From Magnetococcales bacterium DCbin4 (GTDB taxonomy: Bacteria > Pseudomonadota > Magnetococcia > Magnetococcales > UBA8363): 64,000 nt of DNA. The position numbers and the translations under genes were made by a program. The stretch is taken from NCBI GenBank assembly GCA_002753735.1, contig PEAN01000011.1, positions 1 through 64,000 of the forward strand, given 5' to 3'. The notes under the pieces were generated by a model. The model was not told the DNA's origin. It did not search any database and saw nothing but the letters and a program-made list of their open reading frames with translations. Each line of letters starts with the position of its first letter. Positions within the stretch are counted from its first letter, which is position 1. Below are positions 1 to 8,371 of this stretch, in pieces.

Positions 1-380
1 GGATGGCGACCATGATCCTTTGTCTTCTCAAGATTAGAGTGATAGATATCCATCCCATCACGGGAACATCCTATATAATAATCATGATCATAATGGGTCA
101 AATCAGCGTAGAGTTGCGGCAATGGGATCACCTTTCCCGTTTCCACATGCCGCCAGTACCAGGTTCCCTCCACCAGGGCGAGAAATGCCTTGTCCCCACA
201 TCCCTTGAAATGAAGCGCTTCCCGTACCAGCAATCTTTCCCCTTTCTTTTCATCCGAAGGTCCATAAGGAGGGAAATAATGCTTCGTCTCCTGAACCTTG
301 ATGCCCGCTTCACTCCTTCCCCACAACATCAACAACAGAAGGACGGTCACCCACTGAACGACGCTCCTCTGCCATCCCAT
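1..380 (-). CDS. Exported WYWRH-module protein, 3' end beyond window
   Basis: The protein is cut off by the left edge; about 126 residues are visible. It starts MGWQRSVVQWVTVLLLLMLW, a Sec signal peptide, and continues with the motif set seen in the next two genes: CGDKAFLALVEG, TWYWRHVETGKVIPLPQL and IGCSRDGMDIYHSNLEK. It is therefore a third paralogue of the exported proteins at 912-3131 and 3131-4468. The ATG at 378-380 is preceded by AAGGA at good spacing. Function is unknown. The repeated aromatic and SRDG blocks suggest a TolB/WD40-like beta-propeller acting outside the cytoplasm, which is inference. It lies about 530 bases downstream of its neighbour, so it may have its own promoter. 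Confidence 0.8.
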   Translation of the reverse strand, partial: MGWQRSVVQWVTVLLLLMLWGRSEAGIKVQETKHYFPPYGPSDEKKGERLLVREALHFKGCGDKAFLALVEGTWYWRHVETGKVIPLPQLYADLTHYDHDYYIGCSRDGMDIYHSNLEKTKDHGRH

Positions 381-911
381 ACGCCTGTTCCTTTTCATTC
401 ACGATTTGGCGCGCCAAGGCTTTCCTGAAACACCTTTTTCATCATTGCTTACCAGGCGATCATTGCCCTCATAGTCGTTGCCGGATTGCCGTATCCCATG
501 AAATTATTGTCCTGTCCGTCATATCCGTTTATCAGGGCAAAATATCGTTATCCAGGACCGCAAGTCAGAACATCATTATCATTCCGTCTCACCAGCACAT
601 CATTGCTCTGCCCACACGACAAAGCGACTCCGGCAAGTACATCATCCCTTTCACCACATCGTAGGTTGATGCTCCCAATTTCCAGCAGGAGTGCCCGTCC
701 ACGGTATGGTCACCCTCCTCCCCTGAACACTGCCTGCCCCTCATATCCATGGTTTTCCTCTGCCCTCATCATCCTGAAAATAGAAGAACAACATCCGACA
801 GGCTAAAAATAATACGTGATCCACTTTTTCCAGCCACACTTCATCAACCATTCATGAACAAATTTAAGATAAATGCTAATTTTCTCATTTTAATCTCGAT
901 ACATCAAACAA
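381..911. other. AT-rich intergenic stretch, no gene recognised
   Basis: I see no supportable gene here. The open frames on the plus strand lack a ribosome-binding site and have no recognisable motif. The minus strand is broken by stops in all frames I read. The AT-rich 800-911 part directly follows the 912-3131 gene and may hold its 3' end signals, but I see no clean hairpin plus T-tract. Confidence 0.5.
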
Positions 912-3131
912 CTACCGACATTCAATTTTTTCCAACCATAAATCGTCCTTTATAGCGCGAACCAGCCAGCCATTCAGAAACCTTGCATTGGTAAACTCAT
1001 CCATACGGCACACAATCTTTCCGGTTTCCCAGTCAACTTTTCCTATCCAATTGTGGTACCAATAATCATACTGATACCATAACTCAATCCTATTCTGGAT
1101 CAATTCTTCAAAAAAATTCTCATCCCATAACAGCGTACAAGAATTCCCCTTCTGGTACTTATCCTGTTTTCTATGTATCGATAAAATCCCTTCAGAAACA
1201 ACTGCATGTTCTTTTATATTTATTATTCTCGTCAGGTGTCTTAATCTTTTTTCCAAATCTGATGAACCCGACAACAGCCGATCCTTGCGCCAATAATACA
1301 TATTCAAAGTATTCATCCAGTCCGATGAATCAATCATTGACCAATCCTCACACTTGTCCAAACTGACGCCCTCATCTCCCGTATCCCATAAACCCAACGG
1401 TTTCTCTCCGGATGGATGCTCAGAACAAGGCGGTCCAAATAAATAGCGATCTCCTGGAAGCCACTGAAAAATATTTCGATCAAGTTCGGAAATTGTGTTC
1501 TTATGCAATCGAGTTGGGCTTAATAAAACTGGGCGATACCCCGTATTTTCAGGGAAACGAATCCATGGCTGTTCAAAATAAAACGTACCCTCGTTGCAAA
1601 AATCCATCCCTGACCACACCATGGCCACTTTTCTCCCATCAGAAGACCATGTCAGATTCAAACCATTTTGCGCAATTTGTATCACTCGCCCTTCCTGAAT
1701 CCGGTACAAAAACATCCCGCCTTTCTGCGATATTTTTAAATAAATATCCTGACTATCAGGAGAACAGTGAACCGGAGTCATCCGATTGATTTCTTGTGGT
1801 AGACGTACTACTTGTCCAGTCTGAATATCCCTCCAATACCAGGAGCCCTTGACATTCAGGACAAGCGCATGGTCGCCACAAACCTCCCATCCTGAAACCT
1901 GTTGCGCCAACAATATCCGCTCTTGATGATTCGTCACCATAGAAGGAAATAACTCAGGGTCAACATATCCAGGATCCTCCAACAACAACCGATCCACAGC
2001 AACATTTTCAGGTACAGGTGGAGGAACCAATCTCTCTATTGGACCGAAATCATTCGTTTCAATGCCATCGTTCTCCACTATATTATTGAGCATCCAGATG
2101 GAAGTCCGTTTATTTTTTGTATTCACATCATAAAAAAGCATACTGTCGTTAATTTGTTCATGAAGAAACGATCCCTCCACCAAGGTATCCCCTGGTTGAT
2201 CAACATCAAGAGTCACCATCCGCTCCCGGAATTGCATGGGTCCTTCCCAGTTATGTTGACGGAATACACCATAATATATATATTTATGAGAACTTGGAAT
2301 TTCACCCAGTTGAATCGCATCATAACAGTGCCAATTTTGGCAATTTTCTGGCTTATCTTTGATTATTCTTTCATCTTCTAACTTGAAACTCCCGGTTTCT
2401 TTGTTGACACTCCAGTAACCATGAATCCTTTTTAGCTTCCTTTCTCCGGGTTTTCCCTGATCAGTATCCTCAATTACGAGCATGGAGCCGAACAGCAAAA
2501 CCTCTGGCAAATCAAAATAGATCTCTTCCCACCAACGAACAAAAAACTGACCAACCCATTCCCCCTTTCTGAGATCACCAAGATTCGTCATGGCAGGAAT
2601 ATAGTTCAACCCTTTTGGAAAACGTACATAAATGCCCCGCTTGTCTTTCGGATTTGGCTTCATCCCCGACCAAATCACCAGCATATATTTCCCACTAGGT
2701 GACCAGTTCAGAAACAATCGGACATTGGAGATGATCGTAGTGCGACGATTTTTTATTTGAAACAAAGTGGTTCCGGGATACCGACCCTGAGCACCTTTTT
2801 TCTTTTCCAGGTTGGAATAGTATAGATCCATCCCATCACGTGAACAGCCAATGAAATAATCGGTGTCCATACGCGTCAGACTGGCGTCCAACTGCGGCAG
2901 CGGAACCACCTTTCCCGTTTCCACATGTCGCCAATACCAGCCCCCATCAACCAATGCGACAAACGCCTTGTCCCCGCACGCCCTGAAATGCAACGCCTCA
3001 CGCACCAACGGCACCCGTCCCCTGGCATCCTCCACCAAAGGCGGAAACCATTCTTCCGCCCCGGCGGACCACCACGGTATCAGTAGCATGAAAAGCATCA
3101 ACCCATGCCTGATCATGGCGTGCAGGACCAT
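912..3131 (-). CDS. Exported protein with two WYWR modules (TolB/WD40-like)
   Basis: A 739-residue exported protein of unknown function. Residues 1-25 form a Sec signal peptide ending SAGA/EE. Two copies of the module occur, from about residues 50 and 415: CGDKAFVALVDGGWYWRHVE, then GWEVCGDHALVLNVKGSWYW. Each is followed by CSRDG/CSPDS and NWSPSGKYMLVIWSGM or TWSSDGRKVAMVWSGM blades typical of TolB/WD40-like propellers. The ATG chosen overlaps the upstream stop (TGATG), so translation is probably coupled to the 3131-4468 gene; a GTG one codon earlier is possible. Codon use is AT-rich compared with the housekeeping genes further right. Its relation to the acyltransferase two genes upstream is the most informative context. 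Confidence 0.8.
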   Translation of the reverse strand: MVLHAMIRHGLMLFMLLIPWWSAGAEEWFPPLVEDARGRVPLVREALHFRACGDKAFVALVDGGWYWRHVETGKVVPLPQLDASLTRMDTDYFIGCSRDGMDLYYSNLEKKKGAQGRYPGTTLFQIKNRRTTIISNVRLFLNWSPSGKYMLVIWSGMKPNPKDKRGIYVRFPKGLNYIPAMTNLGDLRKGEWVGQFFVRWWEEIYFDLPEVLLFGSMLVIEDTDQGKPGERKLKRIHGYWSVNKETGSFKLEDERIIKDKPENCQNWHCYDAIQLGEIPSSHKYIYYGVFRQHNWEGPMQFRERMVTLDVDQPGDTLVEGSFLHEQINDSMLFYDVNTKNKRTSIWMLNNIVENDGIETNDFGPIERLVPPPVPENVAVDRLLLEDPGYVDPELFPSMVTNHQERILLAQQVSGWEVCGDHALVLNVKGSWYWRDIQTGQVVRLPQEINRMTPVHCSPDSQDIYLKISQKGGMFLYRIQEGRVIQIAQNGLNLTWSSDGRKVAMVWSGMDFCNEGTFYFEQPWIRFPENTGYRPVLLSPTRLHKNTISELDRNIFQWLPGDRYLFGPPCSEHPSGEKPLGLWDTGDEGVSLDKCEDWSMIDSSDWMNTLNMYYWRKDRLLSGSSDLEKRLRHLTRIINIKEHAVVSEGILSIHRKQDKYQKGNSCTLLWDENFFEELIQNRIELWYQYDYWYHNWIGKVDWETGKIVCRMDEFTNARFLNGWLVRAIKDDLWLEKIECR

Positions 3132-4468
3132 CACCGTTTACCCTGATGATTCATGCATGGATTGGGATCAAGCCATACCGAAAAAGGTGACCTCCACCCC
3201 TGCGCATCCAACTCATAGTAAAACAGGTTGCCATTCACCTGCATAAACTCATAATAACTATCCTCAAATTCACATACCACCTTCCATGTCTCCGGATCCA
3301 ACTTCTGCACCCGAACGATGTAGGGATTGATGCTTCCCATGTTGAACATGGGGTTGCGCATCAGCAGCCACAAGTCTCGCCCATGAGCCAATAACCTGGC
3401 AGCAGGTTCCGGACTCCTCCAAACCTCACGCCATTGACCCACCCCTTGGGCATCCAGTTGGTGGGAATACAGACCGTAGGTTGAAATCTTCCAATCGTAG
3501 TTTTTGTCAAATACCTCGAATGCTACCAATGAATGATTCCATCCACCTGGAGGTGGTATCATGCGCTCCGACCTGAGCGCCAATAACAGATTTTCCGCCG
3601 AATGAACCACCAAAGTGTCGCGTGTGTTGCTATGAACGCCATCATCTGGCAAAGTTAACTCAGTAACACTGCCCTCATGAAATCCCTGTTCGATCCTCAG
3701 CATACCGGGCATCCCCTTCTGATCCGAAACCGGATTGGGTTCCCAATACCGCGACGAGGCAAACGTTCCGACAAGACAACACTCCGATTGCCAACGCAGC
3801 CCTTTGATCGCCCCCACCCATGTATTTTTTTCCGCAGAAAAATTGACCAGAATCGACTGATATCCAAAGTCATCCGGAAATTTGACCCACATCCGATCAA
3901 ACTGATTGGCCCCCTTGGCCGGTGCCGGTTCATCCGAACCATAACCGGGCCAATAAACCGCCACCTTTCTTCCGTCGGGCGACCATTCAAGAAGCAAACT
4001 TGCATTGGATACCAGATGAATGCTGTTGTCCTTGATGCGAAACAGGATCGTCCCACGGTGAATCACAAAGGGCTCCAGTTGCAACATGTTGATGGTGAAA
4101 ATTTCCATACCATCAGGTGAACACGTGATGGAATATCCCGGTCCACCATTGAGGGGCGGAATCTGAAATCGAGGCAAAGGGACCACGGTTCCGGTCTCGA
4201 TATGCCGCCAATACCACATCTTCCCCACCAGGGCGATCACCGCTTTTTGTCCACACCCCTCCATCCGACGGATATGCCGCATGAACAGCGTTCGCCCATC
4301 CGCATCCTTCTTGAGCGCAGGGAACAGCACTGAATCCTCCACCTGCAACCCCTTCACCATGACAGGCGTCGCTCCTTCCCCCTCCCCCCACGCCATCCCC
4401 ATGTCACCAATGACCCAGATCAATACCAAACCAACCTGTAACCACTTCAATATGGAAATGCCTTCCAT
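3131..4468 (-). CDS. Exported single-module WYWRH protein
   Basis: A 445-residue paralogue of the two neighbours with one module. The start was set at the ATG at 4466-4468, because AAGGAG sits 7-8 bases upstream and the product then begins with a Sec signal (MEGISILKWLQVGLVLIWVI). The longer frame up to 4576 would overlap the upstream gene and has no export signal. Motifs are CGQKAVIALVGKMWYWRHIE, ITCSPDGMEIFTINM and LEWSPDGRKVAVYWPGYG; the WSPDG blade is TolB-like. The C-terminal 200 residues are divergent. It lies 49 bases after the HlyC-like gene and overlaps the next gene by one base, so all three probably form one operon. The substrate or partner is unknown. Confidence 0.8.
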   Translation of the reverse strand: MEGISILKWLQVGLVLIWVIGDMGMAWGEGEGATPVMVKGLQVEDSVLFPALKKDADGRTLFMRHIRRMEGCGQKAVIALVGKMWYWRHIETGTVVPLPRFQIPPLNGGPGYSITCSPDGMEIFTINMLQLEPFVIHRGTILFRIKDNSIHLVSNASLLLEWSPDGRKVAVYWPGYGSDEPAPAKGANQFDRMWVKFPDDFGYQSILVNFSAEKNTWVGAIKGLRWQSECCLVGTFASSRYWEPNPVSDQKGMPGMLRIEQGFHEGSVTELTLPDDGVHSNTRDTLVVHSAENLLLALRSERMIPPPGGWNHSLVAFEVFDKNYDWKISTYGLYSHQLDAQGVGQWREVWRSPEPAARLLAHGRDLWLLMRNPMFNMGSINPYIVRVQKLDPETWKVVCEFEDSYYEFMQVNGNLFYYELDAQGWRSPFSVWLDPNPCMNHQGKR

Positions 4469-4517
4469 CAACCCTCTCCTTAAGTACAGTTTCCCTTTCG
4501 CTGCCCCTGCCCACGCA

Positions 4518-5051
4518 TCAATTGTGATTCCCATGCAACGAATCGCGATTCGTATCCATCGGTGAGGGTGGAACATTCATCAATTCCGCGGGATCCGTCA
4601 CACCCCCTTCCCACTTCACGACCTCAATGGCTTCACGTTCGCGCGAAAGACGCAACATTTTTCCCCGTTCATTCCGGAAAACGTTGAACATCAAATCGGA
4701 ATACACCTGATGCTGCCCCCCAAAAGGTGCCACCAAATCTACAATCCATAAATTTTTGCCCCCCTTCCAATCGCGGGACCGAATGCGAGACAGACTGCTT
4801 GTAAATTGCGTCTCCGCCTCATCCGACAACCAAGCCCATGTGACAAAAGCTACGGGTACGTTGTCCTTGACATAAAGCTTGAACTGGCGCAGACGAATGG
4901 GTTCCATGACCAAATCATCAATCACCCCGATTTCCCAACGTTGATGCCCCGGCGATTTGCTCATCAGCCAAATCACACGTCCCAGTATCGATACGGCATC
5001 GGCCTGCTTTATGACCGTTTGTTCATCTTTTATTTTAACATCAGAAAACAT
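4518..5051 (-). CDS. Toxin-activating lysine acyltransferase, HlyC family
   Basis: A 177-residue cytoplasmic enzyme. HlyC-family proteins move a fatty acyl group from acyl-ACP to internal lysines of a pro-toxin. Family hallmarks are visible: LGRVIWLMSKSPGHQRW carries the catalytic histidine (His36), DNVPVAFVTWAWLS matches the central HlyC block, and LWIVDLVAPFGG carries the conserved Asp105 and the APFGG turn. The ATG at 5049-5051 follows GGGAGGG; a TTG-initiated longer frame reaches 5111. HlyC enzymes normally sit beside an RTX toxin gene, but no RTX repeats or toxin are in reach. Instead, genes for signal-peptide-bearing WYWRH proteins follow directly. Either the real substrate is encoded elsewhere or this is a different use of the fold. 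Confidence 0.88.
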   Translation of the reverse strand: MFSDVKIKDEQTVIKQADAVSILGRVIWLMSKSPGHQRWEIGVIDDLVMEPIRLRQFKLYVKDNVPVAFVTWAWLSDEAETQFTSSLSRIRSRDWKGGKNLWIVDLVAPFGGQHQVYSDLMFNVFRNERGKMLRLSREREAIEVVKWEGGVTDPAELMNVPPSPMDTNRDSLHGNHN

Positions 5052-5948
5052 TTTATATTTCGCCCTCCCATTACCCGGTCGATTCCCATGGAAAAATACC
5101 CACTCGTACAATATCCAACATATTACAATAGTAAAATAATTGGATATATCACTGTGAAATTAAATAAAGAATTTTATAGACCTTTGAACCGTTCCAACGA
5201 ATCATGAAAACAATCAACAGTGTACCATGAAATTAAAAAGCAAAACCAATGGAATTCAATGGCAGTCGCATTTGTGTTCCCATTGTTGCCCTGACACTGG
5301 ATCATGTCATCAACATTTTGTAATATAATGGTTTTCCGATCCACCAAGGAGCAGGAAATGTATGGACGGGCAAAAGATCGTTTTGAACGTTTGAATGGGT
5401 TCATCCGGTATGAAAACATTTCGGAATCAATGGGTCAGGGAACGTTCCAGTCTGTCACTGGTGGAAGACCGGCAAAATCCGATTTCCATGGTGTCGGCAT
5501 TGTCAGTGTGAATTTTCCTAACGGAAACGCATGCACCTGAATGACTTGCAGATCCAAAGGAGTTAGATTGCGACCGTGGTCAGCCACCAGCATGAAAATC
5601 GGCGAACGTGAGACAGCCGGCCTGTTTATCAATTGGTACAATTCAACCAGTTTGGAAGGGTTAGGGGATCAAACAGATTCAGATGATCAGGAAAGGACAG
5701 ATGGTCGGAGGGATAAAACGTTTCCGGTACAGTAATTCAACGCCATGGCCGCAAAAATATGGCGCGATCTCATGGGATCTTTGACCCGCAGCAAAGTTCG
5801 CATCGAAACCCAATAAACCTCTTCGCCCCACAACAATTTTCTTATTGAAACACACCCCTCTACGAAATACCGCTGAAGAGGGATACCAGGGGTATCACGG
5901 TATCAAAAATCATATCCACAGCCAGTTAGGGGATACCAGGAAACCACC
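5052..5948. other. AT-rich upstream region, no recognised gene
   Basis: About 900 bases upstream of the acyltransferase operon. It should contain that operon's promoter, but I could not choose among several AT-rich boxes. A minus-strand frame at 5435-5641 (containing SPIFMLVADHGRNLTPLDLQ) reads smoothly yet has only a TTG start, no ribosome-binding site and no family I know. It may be a gene remnant. Around 5888-5938 the motif GGATACCAGG recurs with inverted GGTATC copies. Confidence 0.4.
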
Positions 5949-6123
5949 CTATTTATTGGTCTTCTTAACACAGTCGTAGATAAATCTGGCTTTATCTTTC
6001 GTTATTTTTCTCTCTTCTGCAAGTTTTTTGCACGCAATCATCGGATCCTCTTTCGCAGAAGCACCCACAGCCCAATTGACACCAATCAACAGAGTGACAA
6101 AAACTAACGATCAGTTTCTTCAT
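5949..6123 (-). pseudogene. Small exported protein gene with one-base frameshift
   Basis: A GGGGGGTGAT ribosome-binding site precedes ATG at 6121-6123, giving MKKLIVSF. The frame then shifts after the TTTTT run (about 6098-6102). The next frame reads VTLLIGVNWAVGASA (signal peptide core and an AxA cleavage site), then KEDPMIACKKLAEERKITKD and finally FIYDCVKKTNK before TAG. Joined, they give a typical small exported protein of about 57 residues with two cysteines (IACKK and YDCVKK). The unshifted frame ends at TAA 5992-5994 as a 43-residue cysteine-rich peptide that looks meaningless. The total span of 175 bases is one more than a multiple of three, so a single inserted base is the simplest reading; a sequencing error in the T run is the alternative. 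Confidence 0.65.
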
Positions 6124-6464
6124 ATCACCCCCCTGGAAGGCGATCCCCAAGCATCGCAAAAAGACGCGAAGAACGATTTGCTCTGAATAATCACATTTAA
6201 CCTTTTGATTTCCTAAGAGAACGGTATAATCATCCCATCACTTTGATGAAAGATCAAGGGCGAAAAGAAAATGAGCGGAGCACAGCCACCAACGGACGAT
6301 TAACAGAAAAGGTGTTCCGGGTCCAAATATATTCCCAAGAATTCGAATCAGATTTCCCCAAAGAGTCCCAATCAGCGCAGAATTTATCACAGCAGTCTCC
6401 TGCCATATCACAATTTACATCAAAGAAATACATCATCAGTCGCCTTACTTACTTGGTACCCAGA

Positions 6465-6668
6465 TTACAGTTGTTCGCCATGGATGCGTGGTGCGCCCCA
6501 GAGGAAACTCTCGAAAGCCATCCGTTTGATGATGTCCCGGATTTCTTTTTCGATGGGCGGTCGACCGCCAAGATTCTTCCGGGATCTACCAATAACCAAG
6601 ACGCGCCAACCCAGCCGGTTCCACCGCTTCACGGTTTCTGGTTGGATGATTTCAAGCAATCTTCCCAA
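6465..6668 (-). pseudogene. Integrase/transposase fragment (rve type)
   Basis: The minus-strand translation contains IIQPETVKRWNRLGWRVLVI, then GGRPPIEKEIRDIIKRMAFE and LWGAPRIHGEQL. This is the region just before the catalytic domain of rve-type transposases, which normally reads GRPRI..EIR.LI..M...N..WGAPRIHGEL. The catalytic D-D-E domain is missing after EQL and the N-terminal helix-turn-helix is not recognisable, so this is a dead fragment. It marks the left side of the accessory island running to about 15.85 kb. Confidence 0.75.
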
Positions 6669-7219
6669 TGTGACCAGAGGCGATGGATGAGTATCCCGTC
6701 CGTTACCCGATCTCTTCCCTGGCTTTTGAACTCAGCACAGTACCCGGTTTCGCCTTATTTATGGCCGGATGGAGTTTTGAGGAGGGACAGGTAAAAAAGA
6801 TGATCGTTTGACCCAAGGAAATTCAAAGAATTGCAGGTTTGTAGTGCCACTAGAAAAAATTCAATAGCATAAGCTATTGATTATAAATGAAATAAAAATG
6901 TGTGTGTTAAACTTGGGATAGGTCTTTTCTGCGCGGGAGGCAATATCACAACCGGAGCCGGGTTTGAACGGCATTTCACTTTCCCGCCAACCAAGTTGAC
7001 TATCGAACGAGTCCAATATCAGCGACTCATGTTAATCTTTGATATTTCGCCGGGAAAGTGAGTCCGGTTTTGTCGGACTCACCAGGGGGTGAGTCCAGAG
7101 CTTTTGGAGAATTCTGGCAGAGAGAGAAGAAAAGGGCGGATTCCGATTCCGCCGGGTCCGGCCCCAGACCAAGTTCATTCTCGAACCACCCGCGCCAACC
7201 ATTGGAAACATTGAGGTTT
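6669..7219. other. Intergenic, inverted repeats, probable element debris
   Basis: No gene is supported. The stretch contains TCACTTTCCCG (from about 6978) with its inverse CGGGAAAGTGA (from about 7053), and a small palindrome AATAGCATAAGCTATT near 6865. These look like relics of mobile-element ends, but no complete element can be delimited. Confidence 0.4.
7060..7084. repeat. Perfect 9-bp stem hairpin
   Basis: GTGAGTCCG and CGGACTCAC flank a 7-base loop; a third copy of GTGAGTCC follows at about 7087. There is no T-tract, so it is not an obvious terminator. It overlaps the right copy of the inverted repeat CGGGAAAGTGA. Confidence 0.6.
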
Positions 7220-7357
7220 TTGAATGCGAAAAAACCGCCGGGGTGGGCGGTCTTTCGGTGGAGAAAAACTATCGAAAAAAGAATGGTGGACCAAGTGAAA
7301 CGGTTTCAAACCAATTCTCTGGCCCCTATTGCGGTGCAGCACGGAGAATATTTCCAT
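7220..7357 (-). repeat. Rpn downstream repeat, copy 1
   Basis: Read on the minus strand, this stretch is recognisably similar to the plus strand at 24907-25033, sharing blocks such as ATTCTCC, GGTCCACCA and GACC-CCC-GGCGGTTTT. Both copies lie just downstream of a Rpn-family reading frame in the same relative orientation. The Rpn gene and its 3' flank therefore seem to be one dispersed unit. Confidence 0.65.
7229..7251 (-). terminator. Rho-independent terminator after the Rpn gene
   Basis: On the minus strand ACCGCC-CACCCC-GGCGGT forms a 6-bp stem (7234-7251) followed by a run of T (plus-strand A's at 7229-7233). It lies about 145 bases past the Rpn stop and would end transcription of the oxygenase-Rpn pair. 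Confidence 0.65.
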
Positions 7358-7396
7358 CCCTTTCGATAGACAACCAAGACACTGACAATGAACAAC

Positions 7397-8371
7397 CTAT
7401 TGAAAAACATCGTCTATTGACTTGGCGTCCAAAATATTCTCTGTCCACATCTCAAGAGTTTCCACGTCAGCTTTTGCCAACTTGGCAGGAACCCATTCTG
7501 GAATCAACCCAAAACGCCTTGAAAGCTGACGAAGTAAAGTGCGTATTTCGCCCTCTCGAAATCCTTCTTTGTGCCATTCCTGCTGTTTCTGGTTTTTCCA
7601 TGCTTCTTTCCATGCTTCCATTCGGGTCTGCAACATAGTCGGTACCTCCAATAGATCGATCCCATCATTCGCGAGTGGTTTCTGCTCTCCACCCAGTGTA
7701 CTCATTGCGTTTAAAAGCATGGCGGCCAATACCTGCCGCAGTTCGACAAATTCCGGATGCCGCTCCAGCCAACGGATGATCGCCTTGGCCAAGTCCGGCA
7801 GATCCTCGGGATTGGTGCACTGCTCGACCATGAATACCAGGGCGGACAGGGAGTCACGATTTTCAAGGTCCTGTTTCGGATAACGCCCTTCGTCGATCAG
7901 CAAAAACTGCCCGTCCAGTTGGTAGGTCCATAACGGCGAACCTTTCGGCAGGCCGATGAGGTCACTCAACCGCACCGGTGTCAGCCATGGTCTGTCGCCA
8001 TTGTGCAGAACCACCGAAAAGAGCGGCGGTAACGGTCCCTCGGTCGAGATCTTTTTCTCGTGCAACAATTGGAGCCATAGCAAACACATGTACACCATCA
8101 CCCGCAGAACCATCCATCGATCCGACTCGGACTGAAATTCCAGCAGGACCAGGAGGTAAACGTCGGAACCGGGCCGGAGTGGTATACGCCAGATAACGTC
8201 ACTTTCCCTTTTTGGCAGTCCCGGTACGTGAAACTTGGATTTGACCGGCTCCATGTGATCCAGGTCCAAGTCGGACACCCAGGGTTCATTGACGAACTGC
8301 CTGACCAAGTCCGCCATCATGTGCGGATGGGAGTAAAGTTGGTGCTAGAGGCCATCATGATCGGTGGTCAT
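7397..8371 (-). pseudogene. Rpn-family nuclease/transposase with amber at codon 9
   Basis: Rpn (YhgA-like) proteins are PD-(D/E)XK DNA endonucleases that promote RecA-independent recombination. The product shows the family core: the conserved RESDVIWRI strand (the Asp) followed by VYLLVLLEFQSESDRWMVLR with the EFQ catalytic motif. The C-terminal LRRF-type segment reads LSRRFGLIPEWVPAKLAKAD. The ATG at 8369-8371 overlaps the oxygenase stop (ATGA) and gives MTTDHDGL, then TAG at 8345-8347, then HQLYSHPHMMADLVRQFV in frame. Family members read DHDGLYxxLFSHP here, so a Tyr codon has become amber. Internal ATGs at 8318-8320 and 8315-8317 could restart translation with loss of about 17 residues, so activity is not excluded. 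Confidence 0.8.

Noticed and set aside
5435-5641. Minus-strand 68-residue frame upstream of the acyltransferase
   Set aside because: TTG start, no ribosome-binding site and no recognised motif; kept only as a possible remnant in the intergenic note.
6243-6794. Plus-strand 183-residue frame
   Set aside because: It lies antisense to the recognisable integrase fragment at 6465-6668 and has no family similarity of its own.
7058-7369. Plus-strand 103-residue frame left of the Rpn gene
   Set aside because: It runs through a hairpin, a terminator and the Rpn flank repeat, all read better as non-coding.
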